Of a DNA stretch of 64,000 bases, positions 48,501 to 60,379 are shown piece by piece (the stretch's first letter is position 1; every line of letters begins with the position of its first letter). The notes under the pieces are model-generated. The model had not been told where the DNA came from. It was given only the letters and a program-made list of their open reading frames with translations, and did no database searches. This DNA is from Diplosphaera chodatii. Its lineage: Eukaryota; Chlorophyta; Trebouxiophyceae; Prasiolales; Stichococcaceae. The stretch covers positions 186,001-250,000 of the forward strand of contig JAALGY010000017.1 of assembly GCA_032358165.1 (NCBI GenBank), given 5' to 3'. The translations under genes and the position numbers were made by a program.

Positions 48501-49817
48501 TCCATACGAGCTTGCCAGCACAGCAGCAGGCACCATAGCACAGTGTTCGCTTGCTGGAGCAAATCAGCTTGCAAGGGGGTTGCTCGAAAGGCCCCCGCAG
48601 GTGGAAGGACGGCACGCACCGGCGTGACGAGGGTTGCCAAAAAGGAGGCATGCAGCGCCAGCGACCGCAGGTGTGGCAGCTGCGGTGCCAGCGCCGCCAC
48701 GCCGTTAGCAGGCCCCAGGTCCAGATGCGTCAGCAGCGACAGGCTCGTGAAGTGCGCCACATCTGCAACGTCAGGGAGGAAGCGATATTGTTGGCTCCGT
48801 GGCTATGCCAGCGCAGCTGCCAGCAACTGCTGTAACAGGTGCTGGGAGTCCATGTGGCGCTCTGCTGCTCACCCTCAGCCGGCAGCCCTGGGGGGCTGTC
48901 GTCAGCAAGCGTCAGCGACCGCAGCGCCGTCAGCTGCGGCAGCACGACGGCCAGCGTGTCGAGGTTGCGCACGTCTGCTCCCCGCAGCGTCAGCCGCGTC
49001 AGGTCGCTGAGCCGCGTGTAGCCCCCCAGCAGCATGTCCTCCAACACCCTGCAGCATCAGCCCACAACATGAATTAAGGATCACCAAGTCGTGAAACGCC
49101 GTGCTCAGGCACCGAGCCTGGAGATCAGAGTATCACTCAACAGAGCAGGGCTCTCGACATCAAGGCATGCGTACAATTTGGGTGCACATGGATACTACTG
49201 CTGTGCCAACCCGTGCAGACGCGTCAGCAACGCTTGTCCACTGATGGGTTTCTGCACTCATTGAACGTCCAGCCAAGCGAGCAGGCATGCAGCATGGCAC
49301 GAGTTGCATGCGCGGCGTGTTGCTCACGGCATGTCGAGGGCGCTCAGGTGTTGCAGAGCCTCCAGCGCCTCTGCCGTCGCACCAAAGTCGTCCCAGTGGA
49401 GTTCCTGCAGCTTGACGGTCGTGAGACCTGCGTTGAGTGTTCGCCAGCGGTCAGCTCGGCTGATTGACGAGCTGCAGCTTTACAACACGAGCATGTGCAA
49501 ATGGGTTTTCCTTTGCTGGAAGGGGCGCACAACTGAGTTCTGGAATGCCGTGCAGGAGACCTCACGCAGGCTGTCCCACCCGTGCAGCGGCGTGTGACGC
49601 TGCGCAGCTCTGCCGCGCCCGCATTCGCATGAAAGATGGCGTGAGTCACATTGGCATCCACAGCATCGCGCAGCGAGCGGCACACGCTGCGCAGAGCTGC
49701 GACGTCGTCCAGCCTTTGAACACGCTCCCAGCCATCGTTTCGTAGATGTTGTACGATGCAGCTGAGCACATCCGTGGGCATGTTCTCGATCATACTGCGT
49801 GCTGCCTGCTGTGCCAT
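45560..49817 (-). pseudogene. F-box/LRR array copy 10 (type C), probably disabled
   Basis: Exons in transcript order: 49817-49580, 49427-49328, 49048-48873, 48762-48620, 48349-48248, 47978-47836, 47636-47492, 47183-47003, 46842-46632, 46525-46427, 46158-45560. Start MAQQAARSMIENMP; F-box MPTDVLSCIVQHL and VAALRSVCRSLRDAVD. Two defects are visible. Exon 7 is 145 nt and not a multiple of 3 as in every other copy: relative to copy 13 it has one extra base near 47555, so ALRELRLQSLGLS and EDGVAWLAPVA lie in different frames. The exon 10 donor reads TTGAGC instead of GTGAGC (46426-46421, gene strand). All other exons are open and phase-correct, so the loss is recent, or one of the two is a sequence error. 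Exon 8 has an eight-residue insert (GECFHKSP). Exon 11 ends TLAVDWLRDA, closest to copy 13. Confidence 0.78.
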
Positions 49818-50496
49818 GATGGCGGGGCCGCAAGTGGACGGAGTGCAGTCCAGCTGCCTGCGCCTCGGCTACGCAGTGCACATGCATGTTACGGTCATCT
49901 TCAGCGTATGAGCAGTGTCTTCTGGATCCCACTTGAACGTCCGAGTGCGAAGTCAGGCACTGATCAACATCCCTGCATGCATGACCTGGCTTTCGTCATA
50001 TCTGGTCGTTTATTAGGGTATCAACATATTAGTGAGGCCCTCAGCTTACAGGATGGACAGGACCCGTCTACAGGGATGCTGAACGATGGTCATCTGTGTA
50101 CATGCCTACACAGCAGACGTCAACATACCACGTGAGTAGTCTGCGTGCGTGTGAGCATCAGCAGCCTATGCAGTAGTGTGGTTCCGCCACCTGAGACTTG
50201 CACCATGTTGGACATTGCAGCGCCGAGCTTGAGATTCTCGATGCCACTCCATACGAACGATCAAATACACTGGGTATAGCGCCATGATTGGCAGCCGGGC
50301 CAACTCAAGCCATGTCTGTGTATGCCTAGCAAACTCCAACTGGAGACCAGTCGAAATTGGAGGTATGTCAGCCCCCGGCTGGTGGCAACCTCTGCCATGA
50401 TGCAGTTGCGCCTACCGTGCTGCAGCTGCAGCAGTGTCCACAAGTGCTTGCACCGTTGCACGCTTACGACTAGTGCTGCTATCGCTGCGTGCGACA
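49818..50496. other. Spacer between copies 10 and 11
   Basis: 679 bp with the copy 10 upstream element at 49975-50000. Nothing else recognised in 50000-50496. Confidence 0.6.
49975..50000 (-). promoter_or_regulatory. Upstream element of copy 10
   Basis: GCATGCATGACCTGGC (49975-49990) followed by tttcgtcat. 158 bp upstream of the ATG; the TACAACC half is not evident. Confidence 0.45.
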
Positions 50497-53400
50497 TCAG
50501 TGCACATGACCCTCCAGCATGCGTCCATGCCTGGCCTGGTATTCTAATTGCAGCTGCCCCATGGCTTCGAACTCCACCCTGTCACACTGTTGGAGGTACA
50601 GGCTGCGCAGGCTGCCGATCCCTGGCAGGTGCATCGCCAGCTGCCACCCATCCAGGTCGGGGCAGTGCCGCAGCACGACCTCCCGCAGCCGCCGACAGGC
50701 GCCGAACGCTGCCAACCCGTATCCTTGCAGACCCAGCACCCGGTCAGAGGGCAGCAGGGTCTCGCCGCTCACTTCCAGCCGCCTCAGGTCCGGCAGTGCT
50801 GCCGCTGCCGCCGCCAGCTCGGCATCCGACAGCCCTCCGATGCACTCGAGCCACAGCTCCTGCAGGCCCGTGTTGCGGGCTGCAGCTGAGCTACCACCAG
50901 CCGTGGTCGTTGCAGCCCCGCAGCCCAGCAGCTGCAGCTGCAGCGGCGGGCCGCGGCTGAGGCTGGCAGTGGGCTTGCGACCATGTGCTTGTTGATACCG
51001 CTGCCTGGTGCGCGGGCAGCCACGGGCCCGGTCGATCAACATGTCCAGGTATGTGAGGCACGTCAGCTGGCCGATGGCGGCCTCGGCACCATGGCCTGCG
51101 ATCAGCAACATGTTTGTATGCTCGATTTGTGTCTCACATCCACTCCAGTACTCAATCGGGTCTGCAGTGTGCGCATTGCAACATGGTGCCACACTGCAGC
51201 ATGCTTGCACAAGTGCTTCAAAGCAGCACCGCAGCCAACTCGGTGGACAGTGGCGCATCCAAACAGTGGGGCCCGAGCACCAAGCGCTCACCGGGCAGCA
51301 CCGCACCAAGGCGCAGACGCAGCTCCCGCAGCGGCATCTGGGCTGTCGCCAGCGCAGCTAGCCATCCGCTGGTCGCACTCTGCGCCGCCCGAGCTGCAAC
51401 AGCAGCGGCAGCAGTCTGCTATGCGAAATATGCGCTACACTCCTCCTCACATCATGCTCTCCAGATAGGCATGATTGCGACACCCTTTGCAGGGAGCCCA
51501 GGCAGGGTGCGCACAGCTGATGCCTGTGGCTTCGTAGCTGGAGCTTGTGATACGTCATGAACCCGGTCAGCGCAGCAGTAAAGAGAGCGACCACCCACAA
51601 TTGAAGGGGCTGACGTCCAGGCTGGTCAGACGGCCCAGCGCCGATAACTGCGCCAGCCGCGAGTCGCCGCACATGTTTGCATATGTCAGCTGCAGCTCCC
51701 GCAGCCGTGTCAGCTGGCCCACCGCCTGAATGGCGTCTGGCCGCACAACGCACGTGTTGCTCTGATTGTATTTCAGGTGGGTCAGCCCGGTGAGTGCCGC
51801 GAGGGGCTCCACATCCCCGTCGTTACCCTGCATGAAACCCAGCTGCAGGTGCCGATTATTGCATGCCGCGCAAAAAACACAAACATCTCCAATAGCCATC
51901 CTTGTGTGGTGGTCCGCTGAGAGTCCAGCAGCTGCATGACCGACCGGGTTGTCAAAGAACCGTGTGGCATCGAGCCTCCTGAGCGTCCCGACCATTGGTC
52001 GCAGCTCCACGAGCATGCCGCAGTGCTCGTAATGCCGCAGCTCTACGTCCTCCACCCAGACGGCAGCTCGCAGCAGCGGTGCCACGTCCCCACAGTACCT
52101 GCACGTCATGAGCCCACGCATCGACTCGATCTTACCTCTCCCAAACATGCCTGTGTAGTGCTGTTATGCCGGTGCTGCCGATGATCGATAAACAATATCA
52201 GCAAAATATTTTCGATTTCATTTTGTTGGATAAATGTCTAACGGTGCAGTTCGATCATGCTGTGCAGCAAGAAGACACCGCAGGCTTGTCGGCCTCTGCC
52301 CTGTGGTGGAGGGAGGAGTTGTGCACTCAGCGGCTGCTGATGCTGCTAGGCCCCTGCAATGCTGCAGTGGCAGCAGCCTTCAGGATGCTGTGGTGGACTC
52401 ACACAAGGTGCAGCACACGCAGGCGCCCTGCGATCCTCGCCATCCTGGCTGCATCGCAGGTCAGCACCCTGCCGTGCATGCCACCAACGACACGCAACTC
52501 CCGGATTGAGAGGTTGTCCACCACCGTGTCTGGCATGTCTATGAAGTTCAGCCTGCAGCACCAGATGTGAAGCCCTTGTTGTCAGGGAGCCACTTGACCC
52601 AATTGCAGCCTTGCAACAGACCGGTTGGCGCCAGCCAACAGTACAGCAGGACACGCCCTGCACTTGGCTGTAGATGCAAGCACATCACGCTGGCGTTACT
52701 ACATCTGCTGCTGCTACAGCACGCCAATGGCATGGCCAAGGTAAAATTGCTATGCCTTCCATGTCAACACCTATGGTGGCCAAATGCTCCACAGCCTTCT
52801 ACCACAGCAGGCTGCGCATATGCCAGGGGTCATGAGCTAGAGTGACGCAAGGCAGCTGACATGGGGGAGCTCCTTGAAAGTTTGCGGCTGTGCTGAATGC
52901 AGATGTCATTGCAACAAGATGTGCCTGGTGGGCAGGCAGCACACACACCGCTTCGTCGTGAGATTCTCGACCAGCCATGCCGCCAGCTGCAGCGCTGCCG
53001 AGCAGCGGGCGCCCTGCTGCGCCTGGAGGGCAGAGTGCGATGCTGCGCCATCGCTGATGCCCGCCGTTCCCCCGCTGGGTGCGTCCCAGAGCGACACCTG
53101 CACAGTACACCTTCAGCCCATCGTTCCCACTGCCATTGGCTGCGGTGTGACACATACCCGGGATAACGCTGAGGCATGCCTGCTGCGATGAACCACTTGC
53201 CCCCAAGGCGTCCTGCATCATGCTTGCCATGGGCTTGCAGGTCTGGTGTGCTGAAAGTCCTGAACCCCATGTCATCACCGTGACTTTGACATTGGATGCG
53301 CGCCAGGTGGAGCGATGGCCTGCCGCCAGGGACAGCCATCTCAGGTTCGTGAGGGATTGCAGCGTCGACATCTCCGTCATACAGGCCACCTGTACAGGAC

Positions 53401-54764
53401 ATGACGCATAACATCAGCGGGGTTGAGGTTTGCAGCTATGCGCTTGCCAGGTATAGTTCCTGGGCAGCATGTTACACTAGACATGTAGACTTGCAGCAGG
53501 CGAATATCAAACCCAAGCGAATATGGAGCACAGCAAGGGGCATCAGGCATCTATTCGTGCTGTTTGCGGGCAGAGGGAATGCTGGAAGGCAGCATGCAAC
53601 ACTTGCCGGTTCGATGGGATATGGTAGGCGCAAAGCCAGCGACTGCAGGTTGGGTAGCTGCGGCGCCAATGCCGCAACACCAGCGGCAAGGCCCAGGTCC
53701 AGGTGTGTCAACTGTGTCAGGCTGGTAAAACTGCGCACGTCTGCAGTATGGGCCAAAGCGGCATCCTGAGCAAGCAGACCACTCTGGAAGATAGTCAGCC
53801 AGAACGCGGGCGTCAACTAGAGCCATCCCACCGGTGTGTGCCCACCCAGTTCCTGTGTGGCCGCCAGTGCCGGGCTGTCGTCTTCAGCAAGCGCGAGCGA
53901 CCGCAGCGACGTCAGCCGCGGCAGCACGGCGGCCAGCGTGGCGCGGTGGTGGCTGACAATCACATGCCGCAGCGTCAGGCCCGTCAGGCCGCTGAGCCTC
54001 GTCCAGTCCTCCAGCTGCGTGTCTTTGCTCATCCTGCAGCAACAACTGCCATCAGTGTCTGCGTCCTGGGCTGAAGGGCGTGCATGCCAATGCCGCAGGT
54101 CTGCCAGGGGCAGCGTCACATGCAGCGTCTCATAGTGAAGACCACATGCATGTGTCCACGATGTCCGCTACTTGAAGCAGAGAGCTCCACGGATCAGTCA
54201 GCACCAGTCTGCTGATGAAACCAGTCAGGCAGCAGAAGGGAGATGGTTACAAGAGACTGCGGCGCGAGTGCTCACGTCATGTCAAGGGTGCGTAGGTGTT
54301 CTACAGTCGCAAGCGTCTCCAACATTGAGCCAGCGGTATCGCTGTGGATGTGCTGCAGCTTGACGGTGTGCAGGCCTGCATGAGAAGCTTAAAGAGGGTC
54401 AGCTGGCCGCGAACCGCACCCTTGATTGTTTTACCCTGGGTACAACTGCGCACGGTGGGTAGCCACTTGGTTTCAGCCATGCCTGTAGATGCGATTGGAC
54501 AACCAAGACGCCAGTCTCTACACCTTTGAACTTGTGTGTGATGGTGCGCAGCTCATCTTCGCCCACGTTGGCATGTATGCTGGCGCACGTCACAGCAAGA
54601 TCCACGGCATGGCGCAGAACGCGGCATACGCCGCGCAGTGCTGCCACATCGTCTAGCTTCTGGTCGCGCTGCCAGGCGTCCTGCTGTATGTGCTGCACAA
54701 TGCAGCCGAGGACGTCCGTTGGCAGACTTGTGATCGTCATGCCCGGTGCTGCTTGGTGCCCCAT
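50497..54764 (-). CDS. F-box/LRR array copy 11 (type C), intact, about 723 aa
   Basis: Exons in transcript order: 54764-54524, 54375-54276, 54033-53846, 53740-53607, 53389-53279, 53097-52949, 52552-52403, 52098-51945, 51842-51599, 51393-51292, 51095-50497; 2172 nt, open. Start MGHQAAPGMTITSLP; F-box LPTDVLGCIVQHIQQ and VAALRGVCRVLRHAVD. The intron 4 donor is GC (53606-53605). Exon 9 has two phase-compatible acceptors (51842, or 51827, which would shorten it by five codons) and a donor at caatt|GTGGGT beyond the usual position, as in copy 8. Exon 6 begins VSLWDAPSGG. The upstream element (54923-54937) is recognisable but weaker. Copy 8 is its nearest relative. Confidence 0.86.
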
Positions 54765-55392
54765 GGTGGCGCTGCTGCCGGCAGAGCGCCTGCAGCTGCC
54801 TGTGCTGAGGCTGTGCAGACAAGCGGATCGCCACGAACAGTCTGTTGTTCCTCTGCAACTATGCACCGTGGCATTTGAGCGCTCCCAGAATATGTCCAGA
54901 CAGAATGCTCATTTCCCTGCGAGCAGGCTGACATGGCCATTCCCACTCCAGCACAGGTCCCTCACCATATAGACGGCAAGGATGCATGTTTGAAGTGCAA
55001 CACGGGTGTCGTGTTTCGAACAGCAACAGTGCTGCATATGTGCATTTCAGATGCTGCAGCGTCATATGGCTTTGGTGCTGCTGGAAAAATTTGCTGCTGC
55101 CATTCACACGGCGCTGTATGCAGGCCATCATCACCAACATATAATAGCTGCGACATGCATCTTGCACCTGTCTATGCACCTGACATCGCTAGCTCTGCGC
55201 CATGTCTTGAATCCAACAAACCACGGCAAAGCACCTCATTCACATATATACTGTGCTGCGTGCTGTCCCTGCCGCTGCCACCCACTGTCATGGCAAACAT
55301 GCGGACTTTGGCTGCGCTCCAGCCGCAGCTCTGTTCCGCAGCTGCTTGCACCGCTGCACGCTGGCGGCAAGTGCTCGCCTGGCTGTCTGCCG
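54765..55392. other. Spacer between copies 11 and 12
   Basis: 628 bp. The copy 11 upstream element GCAGGCTGACATGGC is at 54923-54937, 159 bp from the ATG. No exon or RNA gene recognised in the remainder. Confidence 0.6.
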
Positions 55393-58300
55393 TCAGTACG
55401 GGTGCTGCAGCTGCACCGCCAGGTGGCGGCCGTGCTCGGCCCGGAAGGCTGCTTGCAGCTCAGCCACATTGAGGTCGCCCACCCTGGGCCACTTCAGCAC
55501 CCGCAGGCTGGCCAGGCTGGCGATGTGCGGCAGCTGCGCCACCAGGTGCCGTCTGTCCAGGTGGGGGTTGGGGCCGAGCAGCCAGATGTCCCGCAGCCGC
55601 CGGCAGGCGCTGAACGCCGCCAGCCTGGCACCGGACAAACCGACCAGCGGGTTTGGAGCCAGATCGCTCCCTGACACCTCCAGCCGCCTCAGGTCCGGCA
55701 GCCCCCCAGCAGCCGCCGCGAGCTCGTCATCAGACAGTGGCCCAGCGCACTCCAGCAACAGCTCCTGCAGGCCCGTGTTGCGCCCAGTGGGTCTGCCGCC
55801 GCCAGCTGCCCGTGCCGCTCCGAAGCAGCCCAGCAGCTGCAGCTGCAGCGGCACGCCAGCCATCTCGAGCTGGCCCCGAGTCAGCCGGTGCGTGGAGTGC
55901 GGCATCTCCTCGGGCAGCACTGATCCATTTGGTTGTATGGCGGTCCGGTCAATGGACAGGTGCAGGCTGGTGAGGCGCGTCAGCCGGCCGATGGCGGCCT
56001 CGGCGCCGCACCCTGCAGCGGGCAGCAACATGTCACCACCATGCAAGACCCTGCATGGTTACATGGAAGTGGTGGCGCTTGCCAAGGCATGTGCAGTGCA
56101 GTCCGATATCTGATGGGCACTGTGGAGCCAACACAGGAGCTGAATGAACAGGCGCACCAGGAACCACAGCAGCGTTCCACAGTCGCAGCTCCCGCAGCAG
56201 CACGTGTGCCGACGCCAGCGAGGCCAGCCACTCGCCAGTCGCCTGATTCCGGCCTGCATGCGCAACAACGTTGGACGCTCTCGCACAGAGACGTCTGGCT
56301 GCATCTGATGGCCGTCGAAGGCTTTGGAGGTCAGGCTCAAGCACTAGGAACCGAAGGTGAAGACTAGAACAATCAGATGTTTAAGCACATCGCCAACACG
56401 TCATGCATAACGGGTTTCACAACGGGTGCCTCAGACCCTCATCCTCTGAAATGATGACACGCCAAACTGTGCTACCAGGTATTAGGCAACATGAGCCGAA
56501 GCAGGAACACGAAGAGCTTGTCAGGAGCTCTGGGCCGAAGCGTGTCTGCACAACGATCTGGGACACTGGCGAATTCATGCACTTTGAGGGAACAGACACC
56601 CACAGGACGCCCACCTGCGAGCTCCAGGCTGGTCAAGCTTTGCAGCGTCGACAGGCTCATCAGCTGCGCATCGCTCAGGGCGGGTGAGCATCTTAGCAGC
56701 AGCCCCCGCAGCCGTGTCAGCTGTGCGATGGCGCCAATGGGATCCAACTCGTCGCCATTATTGCCATAGGCCAGCCTGGTCAGCCCTGTCAGCGCCGCCA
56801 GGTGCTCCGAATCTGGGTCCGAAGTCTGCAACCCAGGGCAATGCCAGCGCTCTGTAAGCCACGGACAGCTGAAGGGTACGAGCATCAGGTTGCGCTCTAC
56901 AGTATACAGCAGCAAGGCCGAATGCCATCTGAGCCACGACAGCGGGCTGGAATGATGTAGCATGCTGCCGCTCGCATGTAGAAACGAGCACCATGGCAAG
57001 GCGCACATCGCGTAGTAAAAGGGTGGCATCCAGCGCCCTGAGAGTCCCAGCCGCGGGTCCCAGCGCCGCCAGCAGCTCGCCGCCGCCCTGGGCCCCCCGC
57101 AGCGAAACGTCCTCCACCACCACCGCCGCCCGCAGCAGCTGTGCCACAGCTCCATCACACCTGCATGTCCAACAGCTCATTAAGTAGCTGAGCGGCGAAA
57201 GCATTGATTTGTACGTCAACATTGGAGGCAACACACAAGGGGCATGTCGGAACATACTGTTGCGTACTCTGCTTGAGCATGTCCCCGTGCTGCCCGCCCG
57301 CAAGTGTGGGACCACCCCTACACATGAGGTCCGACTCACCCCGGCAGGTGCAGCATGTGCAGCTGCCGGGCGACCGTTCCCAGGTTGGCTGCAACGTCGG
57401 CTTCGACTTCGCACTCCATGAGCCGCAACTCCCGCAGGGTGTCATACGGTGGCAGAGCCGCCAGTGGCAAGCCGCCTGGAGCGCACCTGCGCAATGGAGT
57501 GCTCATTGACGCGGACCACGCATGAGTTCAACCAGCTTGGATCATGGGTGCTGCTGGCGCAGCGGCGACGCCTTTGCTGGGTCATGCGACATTGCATGCC
57601 GCATGGCAGGCATGCTCGCAACATGCAATGGCAGGCCCTCAGCACATGCACTGTGCCACCTGCCAATGCCAGTAAATCGGCAGTCCTGCTTCAAATCGGA
57701 GCAGCTCTCGTCCTGCAAAGCTGAACTTCCGCAACCCCTGCCACTGTCCAGGTGTACAGATGCACCACCAGCTGCTGTGCCACGAGCACTCGACCCTGTA
57801 CCTCTGCCCCCACACACGCACCTGCTCCAGTCCGGCGGCAGCCAGGTCCTCAGCTCCAGGGCCGTCAGCTGGCGGATGCCCTGCAGCGGCTGCACATGTG
57901 CACGCTGCAGCGCGTCGCCGCTGAAGTTGTCCGCCTCAGGCGTGTTGCAGAAGGACACCTGCAAGGACTCATTGCAAGCCGTCACCTTTGCAGGCAGACT
58001 CTGCCGTGGCTGCGGTATAGCTGCGTGGCTTTCACCTCTGGTGTGCTGTGAGTCCCAATAGCAAGTGGCTATCTACTAACAGCCTCCTATAAGATCAAGG
58101 TCCTTGGCGGTTTGTTGGAGCAGCCACAGTGCCTGAACAGGCTGGGCGTATGGAGCCTCAGGACACTGCTGCTGATGCAGAATGCAGACCCTACTTGATG
58201 TCAGTGTTGGCATGTCAGCAGCATCGCCAGGTACCTGCTCGTTGGCAAGTCCATGAGTAAAAGGCATCACCATGACATTGGCACCGAGCCTCAGCGACAG

Positions 58301-59765
58301 CAGGCGATCGTCATCGGCAAAGGCCGCCAGGGTCAGCCGCTCCAGCCTGGTGAGATCATTCAGCCACGGCTCCTCCCAGACAAAGCTTTTACCCCTCCAC
58401 GCTAGCTGCGTTATGAAGTACAGCAGATATCAGTTTATCAGTGTCGCGCTGAAACATGCTACATTGTGGGAGATGTCACAGGTACTGCAGGCTTGCACAG
58501 AAGCCGCACAATGCTGGCCCCACCAGGTGTGGACCCACCAGGTGCAGCAGACGTGCAACATGACAGAGCTTGTTGTTGCTGTAATTGCGAGACGCGACAT
58601 CGTCCTGAGGCCGCTGCAGGGTGGCGGAGCAGCACTCACCGTCTGAACGCGTTTGCGGAGGCGCAGCTCCAGCGAGCGCAGGTTCAGCAGCTGGGGCGCC
58701 ATTGGTGCGAGGCCCGTGACGCAACCCAGGCCCAGGTGTGTCAGCCGCGACAGGGTGGTGAGTCGCTCCACATCTGCAGCGCCAGGGGAAGGCGGTTGTC
58801 CATTGTGGGCACCTACAGCGCTGGAAAGGAGCTCACTCCACGCCACCGGTTCACCTGGCCGCTGCTACAACGCTCACCCCCATTAAGCAGCCTGGAAGCC
58901 TCGTCGTTGGCCAGCACGAGCGACTGCAACGCCGTAAGCCGTGGCAGCACAACAGCCAGCGTTTCACGATCATAGGCATTGACTTGCCGCAGCGTCAGGC
59001 CTGTCAGGCTGCTGAGCCGCATCCAGTCCTCCAGCTGAATGTCCGGGACCATCCTGCATGTACGGGGGTTTGAGCTCTGAAGGATCGTCCGTTTGTGGTG
59101 CTGTGGCCTGGTTGGGTGCACTGGTCACCCATTCCCAGCGTCGCAAGACGACACAATTGAATGACAGCATTGCACGATGTCTGCGGATGCACTGGCAATC
59201 CCACAGGACGTGCTTGTGCATCGCCGTGCTCTCAGGCTGCGTGAGATATGTCTGACAAAGGTGATGTTGCCGTGATGTTGCCACACACAAGTTGCTCACG
59301 GCAGATCAAGGGCGCGCAGGTGTGGCATGGCCACAAGCGCCTCCAACGACGGACCAGCCGCCTCGGGGTGCAGATGCTGCAGCTTGACGGCGTGCAGCCC
59401 TGCAGAAGTGCAATAGGGCGGGTATTTCGGACCAGAAACAGCAGCACACCCATTGCTGTTGCGCAGGTTTTGCAGTGCAATTAGGGCAGAGGCTTGTAAT
59501 CCGTCCCTTCATGATGGACACCACCTGTGTCACCTGTGCAGCGGCGAGTGATGCTGCGCAGCTCAGCAGCACCCACGTTGGGGTGGAACGCTGCATGAGT
59601 CACACTGGCATCCACAGCAGCGCGCAGTGAGCGGCACACGCCGCGCAGAGCTGCGACGTCGGCCAGACTGCCCTGCCCGGCGTCCTGCTGTAGACAGCGT
59701 ACGATGCAGCTGATGACATCCGTTGGCAAGCTCAACATCATGTTGTGCACTGCCTGGTGTGCCAT
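55393..59765 (-). CDS. F-box/LRR array copy 12 (type C), intact, 713 aa
   Basis: Exons in transcript order: 59765-59534, 59399-59300, 59053-58878, 58773-58640, 58405-58271, 57958-57822, 57486-57340, 57160-57007, 56825-56615, 56253-56158, 56012-55393; 2142 nt, open. Start MAHQAVHNMMLSLP, the same beginning as the copy 5 remnant. The F-box is three residues shorter than usual in the variable loop (CLQQDAGQGSLADVAALRGV). Exon 5 is the most divergent of the set (LTRLERLTLAAFADDD). Exon 6 starts VSFCNTPEAD, a distant type C. Exon 11 has LQELLLECAGPLSDDELAAA and CRRLRDIWLLGPNPHLD. All donors are GT. The upstream element at 59923-59958 is a very good match. Confidence 0.86.
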
Positions 59766-60379
59766 CCTGGCTCCACCAGCAGTATACTCGCGAGCGCCTG
59801 CTGCTGTGGCGTCCGGTAGCCTGTGTATGCTGATGTCCACGGCTCGTCTATCAACAGCAAACTCCACTGCTCACGTTTTAATGCAGGTAGTGATCCAGAT
59901 TGATTTTTGTGAGGTGGTGTGAGCATGCTGACCTGGCATTGCATGTTTGGTACAACCCGTACTAGGCAGGCCCCTCGGCTTGCAGGTCGAAACTGCATTG
60001 ATGTGCTATCTGTCGCTGCGATCGGCATCCCACTGCACAGCTGCCATAGTGCATGTCTGCCCGATTGGTCACGACATGCTGTAGCGATGCCGATGTTTCT
60101 GCTGAGACGCCTGGTTTAGTGCTGGACCATCACTACTTCGAAAAACCAGTGTACGCCAGTGCTTGTGTTTGGTCAAATCATGACACATCGCAACTATACA
60201 ATCATGGAGACACGTTACTGTGCGATATGGGTGAGTGTCATCCAACCATCAACCGAAACACTGCGTCAGAGGTTCTGAAGCATGACGCCACTACGCGCAG
60301 GAGCTGCAGCATCGCTGCTGCAGCTGCTCATGGCGTCGCATGTTTGCACCAGCTGCTCTCCCTGCTGCTGCTGGCACCA
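59766..60379. other. Spacer between copies 12 and 13
   Basis: 614 bp with the copy 12 upstream element (59923-59958). Nothing else recognised in 59960-60379. Confidence 0.6.
59923..59958 (-). promoter_or_regulatory. Conserved upstream element of copy 12
   Basis: GCATGCTGACCTGGC (59923-59937), TGCATGTTTGGTACAACC and cgtac follow directly. With copies 4 and 6 it defines the consensus. 158 bp upstream of the ATG. Confidence 0.6.
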
